A stretch of 13,620 bases of DNA from RZYP01 sp964386405 (GCA_964386405.1 CAYLRW010000045.1:1-13620), one strand, 5' to 3'; shown: positions 6,774 through 13,556, counted from the first letter of the stretch. A program made the numbers and translations. Notes: generated by a model from the letters alone, not told the origin.

Positions 6774-7046
6774 TTATGAAATATCTGCCTTATTATTCTT
6801 TTTTATTTTACTTTCGATTTCTAAGGCTAAAGCCAGCTGGTCACTGCACGAAGTTTTCTTCTCACCACATTGAACGCCTTTAAGCAATTCTATCGCTTTA
6901 TTAACAGGCATACCTTCAACAAGACGGCTTATTGCTTCCAAATTGCCCGGGCAGCCTCCAATAAATTTGACATGCGATACTAAATTGTTGCTAACTTCAA
7001 AATTAATCTCGCGTGAACATACACCACTTGGTATAAATATTGCCAT
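6774..7046 (-). CDS. TSCPD domain-containing protein (TIGR03905-like)
   Basis: The protein has 90 residues. The layout fits the small stand-alone TSCPD family: PSGVCSREINFEV (7-19), HVKFIGGCPGNLEAISRLVEG (25-45), a VNKAIELLKGVQCGEKKTSCSDQLALAL ending (48-75) and a Lys-rich tail. The name-giving TSCPD motif is TSCSD here, with Ser in place of Pro. Four cysteines (10, 32, 60, 67) are spaced as in metal-binding relatives; a similar domain occurs at the C-terminus of some B12-dependent ribonucleotide reductases. The role of the short form is unknown. The SD GGGAG lies 8 nt before the ATG. The nucleoside kinase gene ends 77 bp upstream on the same strand with no terminator between, so co-transcription is likely, though a weak TTGATA-19-TATACA pair (7097-7127) could drive it alone. 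Confidence 0.9.
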   Translation of the reverse strand: MAIFIPSGVCSREINFEVSNNLVSHVKFIGGCPGNLEAISRLVEGMPVNKAIELLKGVQCGEKKTSCSDQLALALEIESKIKKNNKADIS

Positions 7047-7123
7047 ATATTATTCTCCCTCATTGCACAAAATATTTTTTGTTTTCAAATAATTATTGTA
7101 TAAAACTTTGTATTTTAAAATTA

Positions 7124-8782
7124 TCAATAAAAGAAACACGATTTTCCTATAAATTCACGTACGATAGAATTCAAAGGTATTTCCGCATCAGTAACTGGAG
7201 CAAAATACGAAAGCAACCTAATCAAGCGTTTTGCTTCCATATGTTCAGGGTATTCTGGGCCAACAGCTTCCAACAATGGAATAGCAGCGTTTCTAAGCAC
7301 TGCAAGTTCATAAATTAGTGCCGAATTAAACATAAGATCCGCGTCCTCTGTATACGGGAAAATATTTTTTTCTTCACCTCGCATTACCGACGGCCACATA
7401 CGCAAAGTTCTTCTGGCGTCACGGCTTCTGAATTGACTATCTCTAACAATTCTGCGAATAAGACGCGCATCGGTTGTTGGGATCCTATTATGTTCATCAA
7501 TGGCAATTTGTGTCATAGTACTTATATGTATTTTAACTTTGTTATGTCTTGCAACACTCGCCGTGAGCTTATCATTAAGGGCATGAATACCTTCAATCAG
7601 GATTATCTTTCTTGGTCCCAACTGTACCCTTCTTCCAGATGGTACTTGTTTACCAGTACGAAAATCAAAATGCGGCAATTCAATCTCTTCACCGTCCATC
7701 ATTCTTTGAAGATGTTCATTAAAAAGCTCTACATCTAAAACATCAATGGACTCAAAGTCGACCTTATCTTTCAATTTACACATTTTTTCACGATCCAAAA
7801 AATAGTCATCAAGTGATATTCTCACCGCATTAATACCTAAGACTTTAAGTTGTATGCTTAATCTCTTAATAAATGTTGTTTTCCCTGCTGATGAAGGACC
7901 TGTTATAAGAATGATTTTGAAGCGATTGATGCCATTTACTATATGGTCCGCTATTTCGGCAATTTTCTTCTCATGTAAAGCTTCTGCTACTAAAATAACA
8001 TTGTTAATTTCACCGTTCGCTACATATTCATTGAGGCGCCCAATAAAATCACATCCCATAATCTCAGCCCATCGCTCAGATTCCAAAAACACTTTACCCA
8101 GCTTAGGCATTTCCATAAATTCTGGTAATTTGTCTGGTTCTTCCTGAAGTGGGTATCTCAATATCATACCGGGTTCACAGTATCTCAGTTCAAAGGTTTT
8201 TAGATAGCCCGTACTAGGCACCATAGTACGATAAAGGTAATCATAGCCATTCGCGCAATAATATATGGTAGCTGTTTTCATGTTCATTTGTTTCATTAAT
8301 CTAACTTTTTCATTTTCACCTATAGCTTCGAAAAGACTTATTGCTTCTTCTAACGGTACCGTCTTTTTTATTATAGGCAAATCGGCTTCAACAATTTCTT
8401 GCATCCGAGCCTCAACTGCTTGTACATCGTGCGCATTTAATGGATAATCTAAGTAAAATTCACAATATAATCCTTTGCTTAGTGAGTGTTCAACTATAAC
8501 TCTTCCTTTAGGAAAAAGCTCTCTGGCAGCTAAAAGCATTATAAAAATTAAACTGCGCTGATAAACTTTAAAGCCGACCTCTGTCGATAAATCGAAAAAG
8601 CTAATAGAACAGTCCTCCATAACCGGCATAGACATATCCCTTATATCATTATTTACGATGGCAGCAACTATAGGAGTTGTGTGGTATTCGGAAAAGTCTT
8701 TACTTATTTCCAGCAAAGTTATACCTTTATTATAGTTATAGTATTTCTCATTAATCTCTACCTTAATTATGTCAGTATTCAT
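7124..8782 (-). CDS. Nucleoside (uridine) kinase with TGS and ThrRS-like N-terminal domains
   Basis: The protein has 552 residues, the usual size for this family. Residues 1-65 resemble a TGS domain, 66-200 a second-additional-domain-like segment as in threonyl-tRNA synthetase (EHSLSKG near 98-104, YYCAN near 174-178), and 288-500 a uridine kinase/PRK domain. The Walker A loop is GPSSAGKTT (295-303), followed by SLDDYF (323-328), DFESIDVLD (342-350), LPHFDFRTG (369-377) and IILIEGIHAL (393-402). It probably phosphorylates pyrimidine nucleosides with NTP in the cytosol, salvaging uridine or cytidine; the role of the synthetase-like N-terminus is not known. The ATG at 8782 has GGAGG 7 nt upstream; a 13-codon in-frame extension lacks an SD. 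A promoter lies at 8846-8874. It is divergent from the diguanylate cyclase gene and probably leads into the TSCPD gene. Confidence 0.93.
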   Translation of the reverse strand: MNTDIIKVEINEKYYNYNKGITLLEISKDFSEYHTTPIVAAIVNNDIRDMSMPVMEDCSISFFDLSTEVGFKVYQRSLIFIMLLAARELFPKGRVIVEHSLSKGLYCEFYLDYPLNAHDVQAVEARMQEIVEADLPIIKKTVPLEEAISLFEAIGENEKVRLMKQMNMKTATIYYCANGYDYLYRTMVPSTGYLKTFELRYCEPGMILRYPLQEEPDKLPEFMEMPKLGKVFLESERWAEIMGCDFIGRLNEYVANGEINNVILVAEALHEKKIAEIADHIVNGINRFKIILITGPSSAGKTTFIKRLSIQLKVLGINAVRISLDDYFLDREKMCKLKDKVDFESIDVLDVELFNEHLQRMMDGEEIELPHFDFRTGKQVPSGRRVQLGPRKIILIEGIHALNDKLTASVARHNKVKIHISTMTQIAIDEHNRIPTTDARLIRRIVRDSQFRSRDARRTLRMWPSVMRGEEKNIFPYTEDADLMFNSALIYELAVLRNAAIPLLEAVGPEYPEHMEAKRLIRLLSYFAPVTDAEIPLNSIVREFIGKSCFFY

Positions 8783-8845
8783 AATCCTACCTCCACTTAA
8801 GCAACTTTTTATACTGCGCACCTGTATCTTGAAGCTATATATTTG

Positions 8846-8874
8846 ATTGTAGAATATTACGTTTATTAAAGCAA
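8846..8874 (-). promoter_or_regulatory. Probable promoter of the nucleoside kinase gene
   Basis: On the minus strand TTGCTT (8869-8874) and TACAAT (8846-8851) are 17 nt apart, each two mismatches or fewer from consensus. The start near 8839 leaves a leader of about 57 nt. Its -35 is 22 bp from the -35 of the divergent cyclase promoter. Confidence 0.65.
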
Positions 8875-8896
8875 CCTTAATAATGGCTTAGACGCG

Positions 8897-8924
8897 TTGA
8901 CAAAAGAACAAATATTTCTATAAT
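8897..8924 (+). promoter_or_regulatory. Consensus promoter of the diguanylate cyclase gene
   Basis: TTGACA (8897-8902) and TATAAT (8919-8924) are both perfect sigma-A boxes, 16 nt apart. Transcription should begin near 8931. That lies beyond the in-frame ATG at 8923, which is part of the -10 region itself and so cannot be the start codon of this transcript. Confidence 0.85.
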
Positions 8925-8941
8925 GAAAATAAGAATTAGCC

Positions 8942-8969
8942 AGATATATTGTTTTTTATCAATATATCT
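8942..8969 (+). promoter_or_regulatory. Hairpin in the cyclase 5' leader
   Basis: AGATATATTG (8942-8951) pairs perfectly with CAATATATCT (8960-8969) around an 8-nt T-rich loop, then TTTTA follows. It lies between the predicted transcription start and the SD at 8982. It is too AT-rich for a strong terminator but could affect translation or RNA decay. It does not resemble a c-di-GMP riboswitch. Confidence 0.55.
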
Positions 8970-8994
8970 TTTAATATTGGCAGGAAGGCATACC

Positions 8995-10143
8995 ATGACA
9001 TATTTAGCAACATTGGACTCCAGCATCATCTCAATTATAATACTATTATTAATATATTTTGATGCATATAATCGTTCAGAAAAGTTCTTTTTAAAATATA
9101 GATTGTTTATGTCTTTAATATTAACTAATATTGCTATGATCATCATTGATATTTTGGGTTGGATATTTAATGGCCTGTCAGGACAATACTGCTTTCTTCT
9201 AAATCAATTTTCTAATTTACTTCTATATATATTTGAACCGGTACCAGCGATGCTTTGGCTCCTATATACAAATTATCAGGTCTATAAAAACGAAGCAATA
9301 ATTAATTCAATTGCTAAAAAGCTCTTATGTTTATGGTTTATAAATGCCTTTTTTTCTGTTTTAAGTATGTATTATGGTTTATTCTTTTTTATAGATGCTC
9401 AGAACATTTATCACAGAGGCCCATATTTTCTACTTCATGTTGCATTTTGTTACTTTTTGGTCATTTATTCATTTATTTTTGTACTTCTTAATCGCAGGAA
9501 TATTGAAAAGCGTTATTTTTATTCGTTATTGATGTTTTTTGTACCTGTATCTATTGGAACGCTAATTCAAACAGTTCATTATGGTGTTTCCTACAATTGG
9601 TCAGGCATGATGCTTTCGCTGCTGATTATTTATTTTAACATTCAAAACCGTAGCTTAAATACAGATTATCTTACACAAACTTATAATCGCCGACAATTAG
9701 ATGGATATATCAAAGACAAAATCCGTAATAGTTCTAAGACTTCTTCTTTTTCTGCTGTTCTAATTGACTTAAATGATTTTAAAAATATTAATGACAAATT
9801 TGGCCATGATATTGGGGATGAAGCTCTTAAAGCAGCAGCACAAATTATTTCAGCAAGCCTGCATCGTAATGATTTTTTGGCGCGTTATGGTGGAGACGAA
9901 TTCATGGCAATCTTAAATATTAGTGACAAAAAAAATCTTGAACAAACCATTCAGCAAATTAACAAAAATGTGAAAAAGTTTAATTTAGAAAATGCCAACC
10001 CATATTCTCTTGAATTTGCCATGGGCTATGCTGTGTATGACATTGAAAGTAAAATGAGCGAGGATGATTTTTTTAAAAGTATCGACAAATTAATGTATGA
10101 TGCCAAAAGGCAAAGGTATCAACTGCATGATGACATTGATTGA
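8995..10143 (+). CDS. Membrane-bound diguanylate cyclase (GGDEF)
   Basis: The chosen start gives 382 residues. The first 220 hold about seven predicted membrane segments (near 10-24, 38-57, 73-92, 110-131, 143-166, 176-197 and 204-216), an integral-membrane sensor I cannot assign. The GGDEF domain follows: DYLTQTYNRR (224-233), LIDLNDFKNIND with the metal Asp at 258, and RYGGDEF with the catalytic motif intact at 299-303. It should make cyclic di-GMP from two GTP at the inner face of the membrane. The RxxD product-inhibition site is degenerate: the position of Arg is His290 (HRND), so feedback inhibition may be weak. The start at 8995 is chosen because AGGAAGG lies 6 nt upstream and the ATG at 8923 overlaps the -10 box. 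No EAL or HD-GYP gene is nearby. It is probably a single-gene transcript ending at a hairpin (10261-10294). Confidence 0.93.
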   Translation: MTYLATLDSSIISIIILLLIYFDAYNRSEKFFLKYRLFMSLILTNIAMIIIDILGWIFNGLSGQYCFLLNQFSNLLLYIFEPVPAMLWLLYTNYQVYKNEAIINSIAKKLLCLWFINAFFSVLSMYYGLFFFIDAQNIYHRGPYFLLHVAFCYFLVIYSFIFVLLNRRNIEKRYFYSLLMFFVPVSIGTLIQTVHYGVSYNWSGMMLSLLIIYFNIQNRSLNTDYLTQTYNRRQLDGYIKDKIRNSSKTSSFSAVLIDLNDFKNINDKFGHDIGDEALKAAAQIISASLHRNDFLARYGGDEFMAILNISDKKNLEQTIQQINKNVKKFNLENANPYSLEFAMGYAVYDIESKMSEDDFFKSIDKLMYDAKRQRYQLHDDID

Positions 10144-10205
10144 AAATGTTGTTTATACATCTAATGGACGTCATGCTAATTTTCTATGCTTAACTTTTCA
10201 ATAAG

Positions 10206-10231
10206 AAAAATGCCCGAACCAAAGTCCAGGC
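10206..10231 (-). terminator. Minus-strand terminator after the CGGC gene
   Basis: On the minus strand GCCTGGAC, loop TTTG, GTTCGGGC form an 8-bp stem with two G-U pairs, followed by ATTTTT. The stem is mismatched on the plus strand, so it works in the minus direction only. It lies 67 nt beyond the CGGC stop codon. Confidence 0.75.
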
Positions 10232-10260
10232 GAAAATTTAAAACACATATTAACTTCTGC

Positions 10261-10294
10261 CAATAACCTTAAACAGTATAGTTTAAGGTTATTG
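10261..10294. terminator. Hairpin between cyclase and CGGC genes
   Basis: CAATAACCTTAAAC (10261-10274) and GTTTAAGGTTATTG (10281-10294) are perfect 14-bp arms around a 6-nt loop. On the plus strand a T-rich stretch (TTATTATATTTCC) follows, so it may end the cyclase transcript. On the minus strand it begins 3 nt after the CGGC stop and lacks a T tract, so there it may protect the 3' end instead. Confidence 0.6.
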
Positions 10295-10297
10295 TTA

Positions 10298-10741
10298 TTA
10301 TATTTCCTTTGGGAAGTCAATGTTTGATTCCTCATAGTCATGATAAATTTTGGCTGCTCTTTTTTTAGTAGCGTTAGCACTGATATATGAACCTTCGACA
10401 ACATGCTCATAACCTTTTTTGGTAACGATATTTTTAATGTATTCTAAATGTGGACATCTATCATAATGATGATTATCAGTTACCATGCAGGAAGATAGGT
10501 GTACCGTTACTTCATCTCTAGTTATTTTGTTCTTTGTTATCAACTTTTTAGTAAAATGTTCCAATTTAGAGGCAATATTTTTGCCACAGCAGCCGCCACA
10601 AGTAAAGGAAATATATCTTGTTGTTTCAGGATAATCAGCAAAAACACCATCCTTATTATAAAAAGCATTGGTGCAGGCAAAGCCGCTGCATCTCCTGTGC
10701 GCAATATCACATTGAATAATAACTACATATTTAGTGTCCAC
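10298..10741 (-). CDS. CGGC domain-containing protein, putative metal-binding
   Basis: The protein has 147 residues. The name-giving motif is TCGGCCGK (47-54). Other conserved-looking cysteines are C11 (IIQCDIAHRRC), C18, C23, C85 and C96, with histidines near them (H15, H81, H91, H92, H98). This pattern is that of the CGGC family (PF08821), thought from its Cys content to bind metal; no reaction is established. Start choice: AGGAGG is only 1 nt from the ATG at 10747 but 7 nt from the GTG at 10741, so GTG is the more likely start and gives MDTKYVVIIQC. The GNAT-YoaP gene ends 52 bp upstream on the same strand with no hairpin between, so the two are probably one operon. A cytosolic redox or metal-sensing or storage role would fit but is inference. 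Confidence 0.88.
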   Translation of the reverse strand: MDTKYVVIIQCDIAHRRCSGFACTNAFYNKDGVFADYPETTRYISFTCGGCCGKNIASKLEHFTKKLITKNKITRDEVTVHLSSCMVTDNHHYDRCPHLEYIKNIVTKKGYEHVVEGSYISANATKKRAAKIYHDYEESNIDFPKEI

Positions 10742-10793
10742 AAACATTCCTCCTATTGTTAGCTCCTGCTATATCATTTCAGCATACTCCAGA

Positions 10794-11549
10794 TTATTTT
10801 TTAAGTATTCTCTTAACATAAGCGATATCTAATAAATTCACTGTCTGAAAGTTCCCTTTATAAAATACGCTATAGTTATTAAAAACGCAAGGCAATTCCT
10901 TTGCTTTTTGTAAAGTATCTACTTGAATCAAAGACAACGGAACATCATTTATTGTGCAGTATTCTTTTATTATTTCTATATTTTGACAAACATAGGGACA
11001 TTGCCAATCATAATAAATAGTTAGCTCTTCGCCTTGGATTCTTTGTTTTTTAACATTTTGCGCAAACCTCGGTATTGTTCCATCAAAAGGAATAGCAAGC
11101 AACTCATATCTATTATCAGTAGTATCAACTACCGATAAACCGAATTTTTTCGCAAACTCTTGATCGGAAAGCCAGGCTTTTTGTTTCTTAGCACCAAGCA
11201 TGCAAATACCTGATTTACCATTTTTTTTGGCATCAGCTAAGCAATATTCCATTAGTGATTTTCCATAACCTTTGCCTTTATAAACACCAGAAACCCATAA
11301 GCAATACACATAATAATAGTTATCACCTATTATGGGAACCCACGCTTTTTCAAGAGGAGCGTATTCAATGAAAACGGCAGCTTTTGCCTTTAACTTTCTA
11401 AAAACATGACCTTCCGTTAACCTGTCTGAAAGCCATTGCCTCTTTTCTTCAACGCCTTGATGGGGCTTTCTGCTGCGGATAATGCAGCATAAATGCTCGT
11501 CTCCAATGTTTTCTGTTGTCAAGTTTATAAAATCAGTATCCATATCCAT
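10794..11549 (-). CDS. GNAT acetyltransferase with C-terminal YoaP-like domain
   Basis: The protein has 251 residues in two domains. Residues 1-155 form a GNAT N-acetyltransferase: a YCLWVSGVYKGKGYGKSLM segment (82-100) carries the acetyl-CoA-binding GxGYG loop. Residues 165-251 resemble the YoaP domain (Bacillus subtilis YoaP type), a thioredoxin-like region with DWQCPYVC (181-188) and ending VNLLDIAYVKRIL. The spacing C-P-Y-V-C (CxxxC) is one residue longer than a classical thioredoxin CxxC site. It probably acetylates an amine on a small molecule or protein in the cytosol; the substrate is unknown. The ATG at 11549 has AGTGAG 7 nt upstream; a GTG four codons earlier overlaps that SD. The gene follows the methyltransferase (130-bp gap with TATAAT-like boxes but no clear -35) and precedes the CGGC gene. 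Confidence 0.9.
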   Translation of the reverse strand: MDMDTDFINLTTENIGDEHLCCIIRSRKPHQGVEEKRQWLSDRLTEGHVFRKLKAKAAVFIEYAPLEKAWVPIIGDNYYYVYCLWVSGVYKGKGYGKSLMEYCLADAKKNGKSGICMLGAKKQKAWLSDQEFAKKFGLSVVDTTDNRYELLAIPFDGTIPRFAQNVKKQRIQGEELTIYYDWQCPYVCQNIEIIKEYCTINDVPLSLIQVDTLQKAKELPCVFNNYSVFYKGNFQTVNLLDIAYVKRILKK

Positions 11550-11679
11550 ATGCGCACTCACTTCAAATTAATGCTATTATATCATTCAATTATACCCTGA
11601 CTTCGCACTGTAATCTAGCTATTTGCCATGTAGAGATGTCTTTTAATTATCTCGACAATAAAGCAGCTAGGCAACAAAA

Positions 11680-12453
11680 CTACTTTGAAAATTTCTTACC
11701 AATATAAAATACATATCCATAATACTGTTTGTATTTTAAATATAAGTCTGCTTCGCGTCTTAAGAAGGCGACCATATCCTCAACAGTTTTATTACCAGCA
11801 TGTTTTTTTAAAAATTCCTCTTGCTTTGCTTTTTGAGGAATAAAGTAATTATCTATCCAGCAATTTTCCGGTAACACAAATGCTGCAACAGGAATATAAC
11901 CTGTTTTCTGCATGATGGTAATATTATGTCCTATTGTGTCAATTTCAGGAACTGCGTCCACCCACCATTGCTCAATTTCAGCAGGGCGTTCATTCGTAAG
12001 CCATGATTCATATGTTACAGCAATATAACCATCCTTTTTGAGGAAATTCTTCCAGTGATTCAAACCTTTTTCAAAACCGATATTAGCAATAGCGCCCTCT
12101 GACCATATTAGATCAAATTCTTCATTTTGAAATGGCAAATTATCCATTGAACCTACAATACCTTTTATTCTATTTTGCAAACCAAGTTTTACCGCACTTG
12201 CATTGAGTTTATCAATTGAGCCTGCGTAAAGATCAAGAGCTGATATATTAGCTGCTGTATTTTTGGCCAAAACCATGGTTTGAACGCCAGTGCCACAGCC
12301 TAAATCAGCAATCTTCGTTTTGTTTGCAAGATTCTCTATAAAACCTAATGCTCTGAGCGTTTCTTTGGAACTGCCAGGACCCTGCCGATCAAGATTAATA
12401 AAAAATTCATTAATGAGATTAAAATCAAAGTTGTGTATTGATATCTCTTCCAT
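11680..12453 (-). CDS. Class I SAM-dependent methyltransferase
   Basis: The protein has 257 residues. Motif I is KIADLGCGTGVQT (47-59), the acidic end of strand 2 is SALDLY (71-76), GSMDNLPF (101-108) is the usual motif before strand 4, and FDLIWSEGAI (113-122) is the post-motif; HWKNFLKKDGYIAVT (133-147) completes the Rossmann core. The N-terminus (FNLINEFFINLDRQGPGS) and an aromatic-rich C-terminus form a lid. It transfers methyl from S-adenosylmethionine to an unknown substrate, probably a small molecule. AAGGAG is 1 nt from the ATG at 12459 but 8 nt from the ATG at 12453, which I chose. It lies 106 bp after tetR on the same strand with no terminator between, so TetR-controlled co-transcription is plausible. 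No extra cysteine pattern of arsenite methyltransferases is seen. Confidence 0.9.
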   Translation of the reverse strand: MEEISIHNFDFNLINEFFINLDRQGPGSSKETLRALGFIENLANKTKIADLGCGTGVQTMVLAKNTAANISALDLYAGSIDKLNASAVKLGLQNRIKGIVGSMDNLPFQNEEFDLIWSEGAIANIGFEKGLNHWKNFLKKDGYIAVTYESWLTNERPAEIEQWWVDAVPEIDTIGHNITIMQKTGYIPVAAFVLPENCWIDNYFIPQKAKQEEFLKKHAGNKTVEDMVAFLRREADLYLKYKQYYGYVFYIGKKFSK

Positions 12454-12559
12454 TGCCATACTCCTTTACTTATAAGTTAAATATTTTATATTTTCTTTCT
12501 TGGGTTTTTTCAGCTTTTTTGAATTTTTATTCCATTGTTACAAATAAACTTCTCGTTTG

Positions 12560-13177
12560 TTAGCTAGTAATATAGTTTTTTGCCATAAAACAATCAACAT
12601 AGTCAGTTAATAAATATGCGGATTCCTTCTTGTTAGACTTTGCATCCGAAATACTTATCAGCAAATAAAATGGTGCATAAAATTCAAGGGCAAGCTGCTT
12701 TGGGTTACCGTTGCACAAAACACCTTGTTCAATCATTTCACGAAATATATCCTCCATATAACTGACAGGACCACTTACAAGACATTTTTGATACAATTCC
12801 ATAATTTCAGGATTTCTGTATTGTTCTAAAATTAACATTTTCCGGAAATTACTGCCGAATTCATCCTCAGTCCAAAAATAAAACTGTGCTTCAATAAAAA
12901 GCCTAATTCTACTTGCAGCAATATTTCGATAGGATGCCGGGGCTTTTTCAAATGTTTCTTCAGGTACTTTATATTTTTTTGCTCTTTCTATATCTATCAG
13001 ATACATCCGTTCCACAATACTAGCGAATATATCATGCTTATTCTTATAGTGCTTATATAAAGCACCTTTGGTCATGCCGAGCTCCCCTGCAATATCACTG
13101 ACTGAAGCAGCCTCATAGCCATCACGGGCAAACAAGCGAAGCGCTGTAAACAAAATTTTTTCCTTTGTATCAACCAT
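12560..13177 (-). CDS. TetR/AcrR-family transcriptional regulator
   Basis: The protein has 205 residues, standard for the family. The N-terminal DNA-binding domain is clear: KEKILFTALRLFARDGYEAA, then SVSDIAGELGMTKGALYKHY (25-44), the canonical helix-turn-helix, then KNKHDIF. The remaining helices form a ligand-binding/dimer domain with no recognisable subfamily. The ATG at 13177 is 8 nt after AAGGGGG; two TTG codons just upstream are less likely starts. A consensus promoter directly upstream carries two dyads, so it probably represses its own gene and, by read-through, the methyltransferase and possibly the GNAT-YoaP and CGGC genes downstream. The inducer is unknown; the many Trp/Phe/Tyr in the C-terminal half would suit a hydrophobic ligand. 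Confidence 0.93.
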   Translation of the reverse strand: MVDTKEKILFTALRLFARDGYEAASVSDIAGELGMTKGALYKHYKNKHDIFASIVERMYLIDIERAKKYKVPEETFEKAPASYRNIAASRIRLFIEAQFYFWTEDEFGSNFRKMLILEQYRNPEIMELYQKCLVSGPVSYMEDIFREMIEQGVLCNGNPKQLALEFYAPFYLLISISDAKSNKKESAYLLTDYVDCFMAKNYITS

Positions 13178-13193
13178 CAACAATGCCCCCTTG

Positions 13194-13235
13194 GTGAACG
13201 TTCGTTTACCGTAATTATAGTTAACGAGCGTTCAC
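13194..13235. promoter_or_regulatory. Double TetR-type operator (two 14-bp dyads)
   Basis: The arms GTGAACGTTCGTTTAC (13194-13209) and GTTAACGAGCGTTCAC (13220-13235) are inverted copies of each other at 14 of 16 positions, around a 10-bp centre. Each arm is itself a dyad of the form TGAACG-NN-CGTTCA with one mismatch. The two centres are 26 bp apart. One dyad fills the -35/-10 spacer and the other covers the predicted transcription start, so binding would shut the promoter. Assignment to the adjacent TetR is by position. Confidence 0.85.
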
Positions 13236-13242
13236 TTGTCAA
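13214..13242 (-). promoter_or_regulatory. Perfect-consensus tetR promoter
   Basis: On the minus strand TTGACA (13237-13242) and TATAAT (13214-13219) are exactly 17 nt apart, the ideal sigma-A layout. The start near 13207 falls within the first operator arm. Such a strong promoter with two overlapping operators implies tight repression and strong induction. Confidence 0.92.
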
Positions 13243-13314
13243 CATTTTTTACCAAAGCTATTATTTACTGGGAAAATTATAAGAAATAATAATCAGCAAG
13301 AACTATTCTCCAAC

Positions 13315-13345
13315 AAAAAATCGCCTAGACCCAACGTCTAGGCGA
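13315..13345 (-). terminator. Minus-strand intrinsic terminator
   Basis: TCGCCTAGAC (13321-13330) pairs perfectly with GTCTAGGCGA (13336-13345) around a 5-nt loop, and on the minus strand six T follow. It lies between the RNA methyltransferase gene and the tetR promoter, insulating the latter. On the plus strand no T tract follows. Confidence 0.88.
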
Positions 13346-13370
13346 CCACATATAAAAACAATTTCAAACT

Positions 13371-13403
13371 AAAATCTTGATGCTCATGTATCAAGATTTT
13401 TTT
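13371..13403 (+). terminator. Hairpin with plus-strand T7 tail
   Basis: AAAATCTTGAT (13371-13381) pairs with ATCAAGATTTT (13390-13400) around an 8-nt loop. The T run on the plus strand spans 13397-13403. On the minus strand TTTTAGTTTG follows, so it may work weakly that way too. No plus-strand gene upstream explains its stronger orientation. Confidence 0.65.
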
Positions 13404-13556
13404 CTTTCATCGCTGCTATTCAACATTTATTTAAATAAACAAATGCCAATGATCTGCAAAAATGAATACTCATATATTTATATAGAAACTGATAACTTTA
13501 GTAAATTAACTTATACTACAAAAACACACTCAATTTTTATACACTAAGATTTTTCA

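Larger units (their letters stand above)
13243..13556. other. Gene-free stretch with two hairpins
   Basis: No coding frame with an SD is seen on either strand. The stretch holds two terminator-like hairpins (13315-13345 and 13371-13403) and a 14-bp AT palindrome, TTTATTTAAATAAA (13426-13439). The hairpins probably end the RNA-methyltransferase transcript coming from the right. A small RNA cannot be ruled out, but I find no convincing promoter for one. Confidence 0.6.

Noticed and set aside
8931..8994. c-di-GMP riboswitch before the diguanylate cyclase
   Set aside because: The leader is about 64 nt, very AT-rich, and lacks the conserved core of class I or II c-di-GMP aptamers as far as I can see; only a simple hairpin is present.
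8877..9146. Open frame of 89 codons on the minus strand opposite the cyclase N-terminus
   Set aside because: It lies antisense to the membrane region of the cyclase and across its promoter, has no SD and is simply the complement of hydrophobic codons.
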